Below, one piece after another: positions 54,513 to 63,558 of a stretch of DNA of 64,000 nt. The stretch is from an uncultured Coriobacteriaceae bacterium (lineage in GTDB: Bacteria > Actinomycetota > Coriobacteriia > Coriobacteriales > Atopobiaceae). The position numbers and the translations under genes are program-made. The stretch spans positions 1-64,000 of the forward strand of contig CADBCS010000008.1 of the NCBI GenBank assembly GCA_902793195.1. Reading direction: 5' to 3'. The notes under the pieces were generated by a model. That model was not told the origin of the DNA, made no database searches, and worked only from the letters and a program-made list of their open reading frames with translations. Numbering within the stretch: position 1 is the first letter of the stretch; every line of letters begins with the position of its first letter.

Positions 54513-55973
54513 CTAGCTGCGATGTGGCAAGACGTGTCGTAGCCTGCTTATGGCGCGGTCGGCAAAGGGGTCCTTGCGCAGCACAAGCACCAAGGCATAG
54601 AGTGCCACGCCAACACCGCCGCTTACGAAGAAGGTGAGCAGCGAGTCGCCCAACAGGCGTGTGGCGGCAAGGTGCGCTCCCGTTATGGCGGCCAGCCCCA
54701 TCGCCACGGTGAGGCATGTGGGCAGCTGCTCCGCGAGCAACGTCCGGTAGTTGCAGTATGGCCGGCCCAGCCAAGCCGCCGTGCCCAGTACCATGGCCTC
54801 GGCAACACCCGTGGTGATTGCCGCGCCGTTGGCGCCGTACTGCGGAATGACGACCAGGTTGAGCAGGAAGTTGACTATGGCGCCCACGACGGTGGAGGTG
54901 AGGATGAGCCGCTCGCCTCGGTTGGGCAGCAGGATGGAGTTCACGACGAAGGCGGCAAACACGGCGGGAGCCAGGGCGAGGCAAAGGATGCGGAGCGACT
55001 CCGTGGAGGCTGCGAAGGCATCACCGCCCACGATGAGCACCACGTAGTTGGAAAGCAGGAACAGCATAACGATTGCCGGCAGCACCGTAACCAGCAGCGC
55101 GTGCAGGATGGAGCCCAACAGCTGCTGGTATCGCTCTTGGTCACGCTCTCCCACATAGAGCGACAGGCGGGGGATGGACACCATGACGATGGCGTTGAGC
55201 AACTGCTTTACCAGCTTGTAGATCTTTACGGCGACGCTGTACAGGCCAACCTCGTAGTCGCCGCGGATAACACCCAGCAGCGTGACGTCTATGTTTATGT
55301 ATATCGAGGACGCCAGCGCGTTGCCAAACAGCACCAGCATGGGCACCAGGTGCCTTCGGGCGTCGAATCCCCAAACCAGACGGATTCTCGCGTACCTGCG
55401 CGACCTCACAAAGTTAAAGACGTTGGCCCCCACCGCCGAGAACACCGTTATTCCCGCATAGAGCATGTAGTCGGATGGTGATTTGACCAGAGTAAAGAGC
55501 AGCACGGCCGAGAGCACCTGCACGACGAGCGTGCGTGCGGTAATGTAGCCAAAGTCCTCGCTCAGGGTATAGAGCCACTCCACGCCAATGGTGGTGCCAA
55601 TGAGCGTCGCCGACTGGATGGCAATGAGCGCGCCGTATCCGTGCAGGTGCGGCCAGGCGACGAATAGGACGACCAGCAGCACGTAGGCCAACAGCGTGGA
55701 GGCCATGTTGATGGTAAACACCTCGCACGAGAACTGGTCGAGCTTGGACTGGTCGTTTCGCACGCGTGCTCCCTCTCGGGTGGCGTAGTTGGAGATGCCC
55801 AGCCCGGCGATGAGGGTGAAGTACGAGATGATCGAGATGGAGAAATCAACCTTGCCAAGGTTGTCGGCCAAAAGTACCCTTGTCACGTACGGATAGGTGA
55901 CAAGGGGGAACAACATCGTGCTTACGGTGCGAATGCCGCTGTAAAGTGCGTTTTTTGCCACTGACTTAGCCAT
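54513..55973 (-). CDS. Flippase, Wzx/PST-like
   Basis: 486 residues with about 14 TM segments. NALYSGIRTVSTMLFPLVTYPYVTRVLLADNLGKVDF is the N-terminal signature of the polysaccharide-transport (PST) family. Related in fold, but not closely in sequence, to the flippase it precedes. ATG 55973 has no strong ribosome site. First gene of the two-gene minus-strand unit, divergent from the epimerase gene. Confidence 0.87.
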   Translation of the reverse strand: MAKSVAKNALYSGIRTVSTMLFPLVTYPYVTRVLLADNLGKVDFSISIISYFTLIAGLGISNYATREGARVRNDQSKLDQFSCEVFTINMASTLLAYVLLVVLFVAWPHLHGYGALIAIQSATLIGTTIGVEWLYTLSEDFGYITARTLVVQVLSAVLLFTLVKSPSDYMLYAGITVFSAVGANVFNFVRSRRYARIRLVWGFDARRHLVPMLVLFGNALASSIYINIDVTLLGVIRGDYEVGLYSVAVKIYKLVKQLLNAIVMVSIPRLSLYVGERDQERYQQLLGSILHALLVTVLPAIVMLFLLSNYVVLIVGGDAFAASTESLRILCLALAPAVFAAFVVNSILLPNRGERLILTSTVVGAIVNFLLNLVVIPQYGANGAAITTGVAEAMVLGTAAWLGRPYCNYRTLLAEQLPTCLTVAMGLAAITGAHLAATRLLGDSLLTFFVSGGVGVALYALVLVLRKDPFADRAISRLRHVLPHRS

Positions 55974-56058
55974 GGGGACATTATGCCACACGGCAGGGGG
56001 ATGTCCAAAGGGCACCCCTTCGTCCAGAGACTACGTGGAGATGGTTGGGAGATTTGCT

Positions 56059-57087
56059 ATGGGTGTGCGTTACATGGAGGATGTTGAGCGACTCGCCGTC
56101 GAAGACCGGGTCGCATGGGAGAGACTCGATGGAACGTGCGTGGTGATTACGGGCGCCACCGGACTCATCGGTGGACTCTTGGCACGCGCGTTGGCGCGGC
56201 GCAACGAGGTTGTCGGTGCGGGTATCCGGATCGTGCTGCCGGTGCGCAACCTCGCCAAGGCCCAGGAGGCGTTCGGCAAGGCCGAGGGCGTGCGCATCGT
56301 GGTGTGGGATGCGTCCTCGGGCAAGGTGCCCGAGCTGGACGCGTGCGACTTCGTGGTGCACTGCGCGAGCAACACCGACAGCAGGCTTATGGTGGAACGT
56401 CCCGTGGAGACCATAGCCACGACGGTCACAGGTACCCGGGCGATGCTCGAGCTGGCGCGCGTCCACGATGCTCGCATGTGCTTCGTGTCGTCGATGGAGG
56501 TCTATGGCAGCGGCGCTGCGGGCAGGTTGGACGAGAGCCGTGGTGGCGAGCTTGACGCCATGAGTGTGCGCAGCTCGTATCCGCAGGCCAAGCAGCTGGC
56601 CGAAACCCTGTGCGCGTCCTATGCGGGGGAGTACGGCACGAACGTGTGCGTTGCCCGCCTTGCGCAGTCGTTTGGGCCGGGCATAGCGAACACCGACCGT
56701 CGCGTGTTTGCCGAGTTCGCGCGCTGCTGCATGGAGGGGCGCGACATAGCGCTGCTCACTGACGGCTCGAAGCAGAACATGTACGTGTACACGGCCGATG
56801 CGGCACGGGCGCTGCTCACCTTGGTGACGCGTGGCGAGCGCGGTCTTGCCTACAACGTGGCGAACGAGGACACGTACTGCTCCATCTACCAGATGGCGCA
56901 GATGGTCGCGAGCACGTTTGGGACCACCACGCAGGTGACGCGCGTGACGGACGAGGATGCCGCGCGGCGCTATGCCGTGAGCGGCAGCATTTGCATGGAC
57001 GTCTCGCGCATGCGTGCCTTGGGCTGGGAGCCCGACTACCAGCTCGTGGAGCTGTATCGTCGCATGATCGACGACTGGAGCGCGTGA
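56059..57087 (+). CDS. NAD-dependent epimerase/dehydratase
   Basis: 342 residues, extended SDR. VVITGATGLIGGLLARALA binds NAD, SSMEVYGSG has the catalytic serine and SYPQAKQLAE provides YxxxK. Substrate cannot be read, but its position 79 bases before a TarI/IspD-type cytidylyltransferase suggests a nucleotide-sugar or polyol precursor of the wall polymer. GGGAG precedes ATG 56059. Confidence 0.8.
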   Translation: MGVRYMEDVERLAVEDRVAWERLDGTCVVITGATGLIGGLLARALARRNEVVGAGIRIVLPVRNLAKAQEAFGKAEGVRIVVWDASSGKVPELDACDFVVHCASNTDSRLMVERPVETIATTVTGTRAMLELARVHDARMCFVSSMEVYGSGAAGRLDESRGGELDAMSVRSSYPQAKQLAETLCASYAGEYGTNVCVARLAQSFGPGIANTDRRVFAEFARCCMEGRDIALLTDGSKQNMYVYTADAARALLTLVTRGERGLAYNVANEDTYCSIYQMAQMVASTFGTTTQVTRVTDEDAARRYAVSGSICMDVSRMRALGWEPDYQLVELYRRMIDDWSA

Positions 57088-57096
57088 GGAACTGGT

Positions 57097-57119
57097 CCGA
57101 CGGGGACGGTCCCTTCCGG
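57097..57119. repeat. Dispersed 23-bp GGGGACGGTCCC element
   Basis: CCGACGGGGACGGTCCCTTC and the next CGG match 61171-61193 at 22 of 23 positions. It lies immediately after the epimerase stop, in the gap before the cytidylyltransferase. Confidence 0.65.
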
Positions 57120-57166
57120 ACGGTCCAAAGATGGTAGGATGGGCAGGGACGAACGGAGGTCTTTGC

Positions 57167-57901
57167 ATGCGAGTTGAGGTTGTTATCTTTGCCGGCGGCG
57201 TGGGCCGTCGCATGGGCGGCAGCAGGAGGCCCAAGCAGTTCCTCGAGCTGGGAGGCCGTCCCATAATCGACTACACCATCGAGCACTTCGCGACGCATCC
57301 TCTGGTAACGGGCGTCGTGGTGGTGTGCCTGGAGAGCTGGATCGGCTATCTGCAAGATGTGCTGGGACGGCGCCACTATGCCGTGCCCATTACCGTGGTT
57401 GCGGGAGGTGCCACAGGACAGGAGTCCATCTTCAATGGCGTAAAGACCCTGCACGACGCCCATCCCGGCGACCCAGACGCCATCGTGCTCGTGCACGACG
57501 GGGTGCGTCCGCTCATCAACGAGCAAACGATCACCGCATGCGTGCGTTCGGTGCAGGAGCGCGGGTGCACGGCAACGGTTGCCCCGGCCATCGAGACCAT
57601 CGTGCTCACCGACGGTGAGGGGGCGGTGAGCAAGGTCATCCCGCGTGCGGAGGTGGGCCTTGCCCGTGCGCCGCAGGCCTTCTGGCTCGAGGAGCTCTAT
57701 GCGGCGCACATGCAGTCGCAGGTGGATGGCCTGGACGAGTTCATTGACTCGGTGAGCCTCATGACCCACTACGGACACACCATCTATACGGTGGAGGGAC
57801 CTGCCGAAAACATAAAAGTGACCACACCCATGGACTATTATGCGTTTAAGGGCTACATGGAGGCTCGTGACCAACGCATGCTGTGGTCCGGCGACGAGTA
57901 G
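57167..57901 (+). CDS. IspD/TarI-family cytidylyltransferase
   Basis: 244 residues. VIFAGGVGRRMGGSRRPKQF is the CTP-binding loop and VHDGVRPLI and ENIKVTTPMD are the other IspD/TarI motifs. Homologues make CDP-methylerythritol (IspD) or CDP-ribitol (TarI). With a CDP-glycerol-type transferase and LicD a few kb away, a TarI-like role in polyol-phosphate activation is favoured over isoprenoid synthesis. ACGGAGG precedes ATG 57167. Confidence 0.85.
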   Translation: MRVEVVIFAGGVGRRMGGSRRPKQFLELGGRPIIDYTIEHFATHPLVTGVVVVCLESWIGYLQDVLGRRHYAVPITVVAGGATGQESIFNGVKTLHDAHPGDPDAIVLVHDGVRPLINEQTITACVRSVQERGCTATVAPAIETIVLTDGEGAVSKVIPRAEVGLARAPQAFWLEELYAAHMQSQVDGLDEFIDSVSLMTHYGHTIYTVEGPAENIKVTTPMDYYAFKGYMEARDQRMLWSGDE

Positions 57902-57910
57902 CCTGGTGAC

Positions 57911-58969
57911 ATGAGCATGAAGACCAATCCTCTGGTGAGCGTGATCATACCCGTATACAACTCGGAGCAGTACCTGCCGCACGCGGTGGAGTCGGTGCTC
58001 TCGCAGTCGTACCAAGACCTCGAGCTCGTACTGGTGGACGATGGCTCTCCAGACGGATGTGGAGACCTGTGCGACGAGTTTGCCAAGAAGGACGATCGTG
58101 TCGTGGTGGTCCACAAGGAGAACGGCGGCATCTGCAGCGCCCGCAACGCGGGCCTGGACGTGGCCCGCGGCAAGTACCTCGCTTTTTGTGACAACGACGA
58201 CGAGTACCTGCCCGGGTTTCTGGAGGGGAACGTGCGCGTGGCCGAGGAACATGGCGTGGACGTGGTGCGCTTCCTGCGCGAACACCTCATCGTGCGCGAC
58301 GGCGAGGTGCTACGACGCGACGTGCTCAAGAGCATGAGCGAAGGCCTGTCGATCATAACCAGTGAGAACATCTCGGAAAAGTACTACGAGCTCTATCGGT
58401 ACGGATGTGGCGTATGGACGGGCCTGTACAGTCGCGATCTTGTGGAGCGGGAGCACATCCGCTTTCCGGAGACCATGCGCTTTGGTTTCGAGGACCTGTA
58501 CTTCAACCTGCTTGTTACCAACGCCACCTGCAGCTTTGCCATCAACCCGCAGGTGTGCTATCGCTGGATCGACCGCTACAGCCACAGCACGAGCCGAAAG
58601 TTCTCCACCAATCGCCTGGATTCTCTGCGTACGTGCCTTCGACTGGAGGGCAAGATAGGCGAGAGGCACGCCCTGCGCCAGGCCGATCCCGCCAAGTGGG
58701 CAACATATCTCATCGACACGTACGTGATGCGCCTGCTGCAGCAGATCACGGTGCCCACCTGCGACCTCGCCTTCCGGCAGAAGGTCCACCAAATCGAGCT
58801 GTTTGCCGACGAGCCGGTGCTACGGGAGGCCTTTGGCGACCTGCCGACCTTTGGGCGCGAGATGCCGCGAACGCAGCGTCTCATCGCAGCGCTCATGCGC
58901 AAGAGGCGCTGTGCCACCCTGCTGCGCATCTTCGTGGCAAACGCACACCTGCACAGGCGCGTGTATTAG
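57911..58969 (+). CDS. GT2 family glycosyltransferase
   Basis: 352 residues. VSVIIPVYNSEQYLPHAVES, LVDDGSPDG and FCDNDDEYL are the GT2 nucleotide and DXD motifs. The C-terminal half is helical with no TM segment, so it is a cytosolic enzyme acting on the lipid carrier. It starts nine bases after the cytidylyltransferase and is probably in its operon. Donor and acceptor sugars unknown. Confidence 0.88.
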   Translation: MSMKTNPLVSVIIPVYNSEQYLPHAVESVLSQSYQDLELVLVDDGSPDGCGDLCDEFAKKDDRVVVVHKENGGICSARNAGLDVARGKYLAFCDNDDEYLPGFLEGNVRVAEEHGVDVVRFLREHLIVRDGEVLRRDVLKSMSEGLSIITSENISEKYYELYRYGCGVWTGLYSRDLVEREHIRFPETMRFGFEDLYFNLLVTNATCSFAINPQVCYRWIDRYSHSTSRKFSTNRLDSLRTCLRLEGKIGERHALRQADPAKWATYLIDTYVMRLLQQITVPTCDLAFRQKVHQIELFADEPVLREAFGDLPTFGREMPRTQRLIAALMRKRRCATLLRIFVANAHLHRRVY

Positions 58970-59041
58970 TGCGGCGCCCGGAGCGCCCAGCCATGCATTG
59001 AACGCCGCGCTGGATTCACTGAGGCCGGGCTAAGGTCCCTG

Positions 59042-60187
59042 TTATCTTTGTTCGGATTGGGCCATCCACGCCGCCACGGTCTCGCACGCGTGGCCGGTGT
59101 CGGTGCTGCCAAGGTCCTCGTAGTGCCGTTCCAGCCTTTGCGCAAAGGCTTGCTCGTCGAACTCGAGGATGTTGCTGGCCAGCTCGTCCTTGGTCTGCGC
59201 GAGCGACCAAGGCCAGGTGTGGATGTCGGAGTAGAAGCCGCGCTCCACGTCGAACTCGTTGAGGTCGGGAACATAGAGGAAGCATGGGCGTCCGGTAAGG
59301 CCAAAGTCCCAGATGCTGGACGAGTAGTCGGTGAGCAGCACGTCAGCCGCATACAACAGCTCCTGCATATCGGGGTAGGCGGAGGCGTCGACGTAGTCCT
59401 GCGTCGAGGGCAGCTTGCCCGCGACCAGGTAATGCAGGCGGAACACGATGGACCACGTGCCGCCAAATCGCTGGGCGAGTGCGTCTCGTGCGACGTCGAG
59501 GTCGAAGTAATCGCTGGAGATCTCGCGGTCTTCTCGGTAAGTGGGCGCATACAGGAGGATTCGCGTGTCCTGGGCAATGCCCAGGCTCTCCTTTACGCGA
59601 CGCGCCACCTCGGGCGTGCGTTGCTGCACGAGCAGGTCGTTGCGCGGCATGCCACACTCCAGGACCTCTCCCTCGTGCTCGAAGCTCTGGCGGATGGTGA
59701 GTTGGGTAAACGCCTTGGAGCTGGACAGATAGACGCACGGCTTGTGGCGGGAAAGCGCATCCATGAGCTGCTTGCCCTTGGAGGCACGCAGGAAGTCGGT
59801 TCCCACGCGCTTGTAGGCACCACCGCCATGCCACGTGTTGATGATATGCATGCGACGCAGGACAGGAAACCATGCGGGAAGCTGCGAGTTGGTGACCACG
59901 AATCCAGAGGTGAGGCAGGCACGCGCGAATGCCAGGCTGTTGTAGCGCACGATGCGCATTCCCCGCTGTTCCAGCCACGCGAAGTCCTCGGGCTTGGCGA
60001 ACGCCCACACGATCTCGTATTCCGGCTTGGCCTGCATGAGGTATTCGCACAGGTACTTGGGGTTGCACGAGTACTGCTTGCCAAAGTAGCTAAAGAACAC
60101 GACGCGCCTGTTGTGAAACGTGCCCACAGCCAGTACCTTGAGCACATGCTGCAACACGAGCGACATGCCAGCCAGAATGTAGTTCAT
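59042..60187 (-). CDS. CDP-glycerol glycerophosphotransferase family protein
   Basis: 381 residues of the TagB/TagF/TarL family. NTWHGGGAYKRVG, GMPRNDLL and the later LLTDYSSSIWDF with LTGRPCFLY are the family's conserved motifs. The enzyme adds glycerol- or ribitol-phosphate to a lipid-linked wall-polymer primer. A hydrophobic start may attach it to the membrane. AAGGGAG precedes ATG 60187. Divergent from LicD, with a short shared upstream region. Confidence 0.9.
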   Translation of the reverse strand: MNYILAGMSLVLQHVLKVLAVGTFHNRRVVFFSYFGKQYSCNPKYLCEYLMQAKPEYEIVWAFAKPEDFAWLEQRGMRIVRYNSLAFARACLTSGFVVTNSQLPAWFPVLRRMHIINTWHGGGAYKRVGTDFLRASKGKQLMDALSRHKPCVYLSSSKAFTQLTIRQSFEHEGEVLECGMPRNDLLVQQRTPEVARRVKESLGIAQDTRILLYAPTYREDREISSDYFDLDVARDALAQRFGGTWSIVFRLHYLVAGKLPSTQDYVDASAYPDMQELLYAADVLLTDYSSSIWDFGLTGRPCFLYVPDLNEFDVERGFYSDIHTWPWSLAQTKDELASNILEFDEQAFAQRLERHYEDLGSTDTGHACETVAAWMAQSEQR

Positions 60188-60296
60188 GGGACTCCCTTGC
60201 CTCGCGGGCGATGATTTATGAGTTTTTACCAGCGATTTGCTAAAAGGATTATACTCAATTGGCGAATTGCACCCAATCGTTGCAGGAGAATCCGCC

Positions 60297-61157
60297 ATGG
60301 ACAACCAATACCCGCCAGGTGCCCTGGAGCGCGTCCAGGAGATAGAGTACCATCTGCTGGCCGAGGTCGACCGCATTTGCAGGGAGCATGGCCTCACGTA
60401 CTGGATTGACGGCGGCACCTGCCTGGGGGCCGTGCGCCACAAGGGCTTTATCCCCTGGGACGACGACGTGGACGTGGGCATGCCCATGGAGGACTTCCGC
60501 CGCTTCGTGAAGATTGCCAAGGAGGAGCTGCCGGACGGCGTGTCGCTGCACCTCATGTCCACAGATCCCAGCCAGTACGTGCTGTGGGGCAAGCTCTATC
60601 AGGAGAACACGACGTTCGTGGAGAGCGATGCCAACGAGGCGGGGTGCAACGAGTGCGTGTTCGTGGACGTGTTCCCCTACATACGACTGGACGAGCGGCG
60701 CGACGATCACGGCGTGGGACATCTGCGTCGCACGCAGCTGTGGACCAAGCTCATCTACATCTACCGCATAAAGAACCCCAACGTGCTCAAGTCGCTGTCG
60801 TGGCACAAGGTGGCGCTGGTTGGGTGGCGAACCATTCGCGGCGCGCTGCGACTCGTTACCAACCAGGAACGGCTGCGACACCGCTTTGAGCGGGCCTGCG
60901 TGGCAAAGCGTCCGGGCAGATGGTGGGGCAACCCATCGGCAGCGCGCCCGTACCCGTTCTACGAGACGACCCTCATGCCTCCGGTCGAGTTGCCGTTTGG
61001 CGAGCTTACCGTGTTCGCCCCGCACGACTGGGACAAGTTCTGCACCGACCTGTACGGCGACTACATGCAGCTGCCACCCGTGGAGAGTCGCAAGACGCAT
61101 GCCCCGCTGGTGTTGGACCTGGGCGATGGCATGCGCTACGACCGTCGCGGAGAATAG
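60297..61157 (+). CDS. LicD family phosphotransferase
   Basis: 286 residues. The LicD signature YWIDGGTCLGAVRHKGFIPW and DDDVDVGMP metal-binding segment is intact. LicD enzymes move phosphocholine or polyol-phosphate from a CDP donor onto glycans. Near a CDP-polyol-type cytidylyltransferase and CDP-glycerol transferase, it likely decorates the surface polymer. AGGAGA precedes ATG 60297; an in-frame ATG at 60237 has none. Confidence 0.9.
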   Translation: MDNQYPPGALERVQEIEYHLLAEVDRICREHGLTYWIDGGTCLGAVRHKGFIPWDDDVDVGMPMEDFRRFVKIAKEELPDGVSLHLMSTDPSQYVLWGKLYQENTTFVESDANEAGCNECVFVDVFPYIRLDERRDDHGVGHLRRTQLWTKLIYIYRIKNPNVLKSLSWHKVALVGWRTIRGALRLVTNQERLRHRFERACVAKRPGRWWGNPSAARPYPFYETTLMPPVELPFGELTVFAPHDWDKFCTDLYGDYMQLPPVESRKTHAPLVLDLGDGMRYDRRGE

Positions 61158-61170
61158 CGGCAGCCCTCAT

Positions 61171-61193
61171 CCGTCGGGGACGGTCCCTTCCGG
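61171..61193. repeat. Dispersed 23-bp GGGGACGGTCCC element, second copy
   Basis: Differs from 57097-57119 by one base (CCGT vs CCGA). It lies in the gap between LicD and the convergent GT2 gene. Confidence 0.65.
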
Positions 61194-61206
61194 CTGGTTT
61201 CGTGCG

Positions 61207-62148
61207 CTAGTAGCGGCCCAGCAGGAAGCACAGGCGAACGAGCGCCCGGCCGCGTAGGGTCGGCTGCCAAAAGTCAAAGCGTGCCGCGGCCTTGAGCCGC
61301 CGGGCCACAGACGATCGGTACGAGAGCAGCATCGAGAGCTCGGGCGCAAGCACTGGGTTGATGTTGTCGCCAAACTCGTTGTAGAGTTGGCGGGCGACCT
61401 TGGAGGGCCTTCTGGTCGAGGCGCCTAGCAGTGACTTGACGCTCTTGAGCACGTCCGACACGGAGGTGTGGTGATCGCTGAGCTCGCCCACCACGTTTGC
61501 CCCCGACAACCGCCGTCGGATGAACGAGCGCTCTATGTCGGCCTCGACCGAACCGCAGTTGAGCGCGACCAAGTGCACCCATGTGTCGTGGATGCGCGGG
61601 AATTCGTCCAACGGGTGCTCGCACAGGAGGTCGCGAAGCGCTCGGTTGAACACCATGGTGCATCCGCACGCCCAGCTGCGCAGGAGCAGAGTGGCGGGGT
61701 GGTCGAGCACCTCGTGGTAGTCGCGCAGCTCCATGAACTCCCCCTCGTCCGAGAAGTTCAGCACGTCGGAGTAGTACAGCGTGGGCTCGTCGTGCCCTTT
61801 CACGAACTCGATGGCCTCGCTCAGTTTGTTGGGCAGCCAGATGTCGTCCTGGTCCGAGAATGCGTAGTAGTCGTAGTCTCGAGCGGTCTCCTCATACACC
61901 ATCTGCATGAAGTTCTTTCCCACTCCCAAGTTCGTCTGGTTTTGCGAGACGGTCACGTTGGGATGGATTGCGGCAATGTCCTTCAGCAGCCGATACGTAT
62001 GGTCGGTCGAGCGGTCGTCGCACACGCGCAGGAACACCTCCACGTCGGCCTGCGACATGATGCTCTGGATCTGCTCGGCAACGAAGCGGCTCCCGTTGTA
62101 GGTGGCCATCATCACCAGAACGCGGGGGGTATCGGACGTATCGCTCAT
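61207..62148 (-). CDS. GT2 family glycosyltransferase, rhamnosyltransferase-like
   Basis: 313 residues. VLVMMATYNGSRFVAEQIQS, CDDRSTDHT and FSDQDDIWLPNKL are typical of GT2 enzymes such as rhamnosyltransferases. No TM segment. Last gene of a minus-strand unit that includes a GT2, a DUF2304 protein and another GT2. With dTDP-rhamnose made locally, a rhamnosyltransferase role is plausible. It lies four bases from the preceding gene. Confidence 0.87.
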   Translation of the reverse strand: MSDTSDTPRVLVMMATYNGSRFVAEQIQSIMSQADVEVFLRVCDDRSTDHTYRLLKDIAAIHPNVTVSQNQTNLGVGKNFMQMVYEETARDYDYYAFSDQDDIWLPNKLSEAIEFVKGHDEPTLYYSDVLNFSDEGEFMELRDYHEVLDHPATLLLRSWACGCTMVFNRALRDLLCEHPLDEFPRIHDTWVHLVALNCGSVEADIERSFIRRRLSGANVVGELSDHHTSVSDVLKSVKSLLGASTRRPSKVARQLYNEFGDNINPVLAPELSMLLSYRSSVARRLKAAARFDFWQPTLRGRALVRLCFLLGRY

Positions 62149-62152
62149 AGCC

Positions 62153-63214
62153 CTACCACTTTATGTCGAAGTGTGCCATCTCGGTTATGGTGCGATATGC
62201 ACCAAGAAACTGTGGCAGGAGTCCCAGCTTGTACATGCGTGAGGACGTGAGCAGCCGCTTGAACGAGGGGCCATTGATCCGTGCGTAGCGCCCATTGATG
62301 TAGGGTGAGTCGTGCCAGGTGGGGAAGTGCTCGTTGAGGTAGCGCGTGCAGCGCGCCACCGCCTCGCGCAGGTCCACGTCCCTGTTGTACGACAGACGGT
62401 AGTTGAGCGAGATGCCCAGGTGCAGGAACGCGGCTGCATCGAGTGCCTGCATCAGCTCCTCGGGCGCCTCGTCGTGCTCGTACCAGCGCCGCACCTCCAC
62501 GAACGCACGGTATACGGCGTCAACCTGCTCCTTGCTCACCGAGGTGATGATGGAGCCGGAGCGAACCATGTAGTTGACCAGCGATACGGGCACGAAGGTT
62601 ACCGTGCCCCTGCCATGCAGGTATGCGAGCAGTTGGAACATGAGGTCGTCGAGCACGGGCGGCGGCTCGGTGAGGTCGTGCATGTTCTTGAGGATGTCCG
62701 CGCGGAAGACCTTGTTCCACGGCGCCCCGTTGAGCTCCACGATGCGGCCGGGGTCCTCGGCAATGCAGAAGGGCACACGCGGGGCGCACATCTCGCGCGA
62801 GAGGACCTTGCCCGTGTCGAGGTCTATGCGGCTGAACCCGCTCACGGCAATGTCGGCATCAGCCGTCTTGGCGGCCGTGTAGAGCCGCTCGGCAAAGTCG
62901 GGCTCGGCGTAGTCGTCGCTGTCCAGAAAACCGATGTACTCGCCGCGAGCAATGCGAATGCCGTCCCAGCGGCCGCGCCACACGCCCTCGTTGCGCTTGT
63001 CGATGACCACGATCTTGTTTGGATAGCGGGACTCCCACTCGCGGAGGATGTCGATGCAGCGATCGGGCGACCCGTCGTTGATGCACACGACCTCCATGTC
63101 CTGCAGGGTCTGCCCGACGAGCGACGCAAGGCATTTGGGCAGGTACTGCTCGACCTTGTAGCAGGGAACGATGATGCTGAGCTTGGGGGGGTTGGTGCTA
63201 GCGTTGTGTGCCAT
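62153..63214 (-). CDS. GT2 family glycosyltransferase
   Basis: 353 residues. LSIIVPCYKVEQYLPKCLAS, CINDGSPDRC and FLDSDDYAEPDF are the GT2 signatures. The C-terminal half is unrecognised and may bind the lipid acceptor. Its start overlaps the DUF2304 gene by 17 bases, with GGAGGA upstream of ATG 63214. Confidence 0.88.
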   Translation of the reverse strand: MAHNASTNPPKLSIIVPCYKVEQYLPKCLASLVGQTLQDMEVVCINDGSPDRCIDILREWESRYPNKIVVIDKRNEGVWRGRWDGIRIARGEYIGFLDSDDYAEPDFAERLYTAAKTADADIAVSGFSRIDLDTGKVLSREMCAPRVPFCIAEDPGRIVELNGAPWNKVFRADILKNMHDLTEPPPVLDDLMFQLLAYLHGRGTVTFVPVSLVNYMVRSGSIITSVSKEQVDAVYRAFVEVRRWYEHDEAPEELMQALDAAAFLHLGISLNYRLSYNRDVDLREAVARCTRYLNEHFPTWHDSPYINGRYARINGPSFKRLLTSSRMYKLGLLPQFLGAYRTITEMAHFDIKW

Positions 63215-63551
63215 CCTCTTCCTCCTCCATGGCTTGTAGCGCCTGCTCCTGAACGAGCTCGTCGAGGCGCGAGTTGAGAGTGGATATCTTTATGGTGTTG
63301 GAGAACTCGCGCATGAGCAGCACGGTTATAACCACCAGGAACACGAAGTTGCTCGTTGCTTGGAACCCAAAGAGCCGGGCGAAGAAGATGGGGATGTCGG
63401 GAAAGATCGCGATGACGAGCAACGCGAGCGAGAAGACAATCCAGAAGATCGAGTCGTCAATGCGTACGCGGGCCTTGCGGACGCGGCCCGCGATCACGAG
63501 GAACGTGACGGCCGCGCCAAGGATGCACAGTATGCGAAGCGTGATGGACAT
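63198..63551 (-). CDS. DUF2304 small membrane protein
   Basis: 117 residues: three hydrophobic segments (about 6-22, 35-53, 63-82) and an acidic tail ending EEEEDGTQR. DUF2304 proteins are usually found beside GT2 glycosyltransferases in surface-polysaccharide operons, as here, and may hold the lipid carrier or partner enzyme. Overlaps the next gene and follows the previous stop by seven bases. Confidence 0.88.
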   Translation of the reverse strand: MSITLRILCILGAAVTFLVIAGRVRKARVRIDDSIFWIVFSLALLVIAIFPDIPIFFARLFGFQATSNFVFLVVITVLLMREFSNTIKISTLNSRLDELVQEQALQAMEEEEDGTQR

Positions 63552-63558
63552 GGCACCC

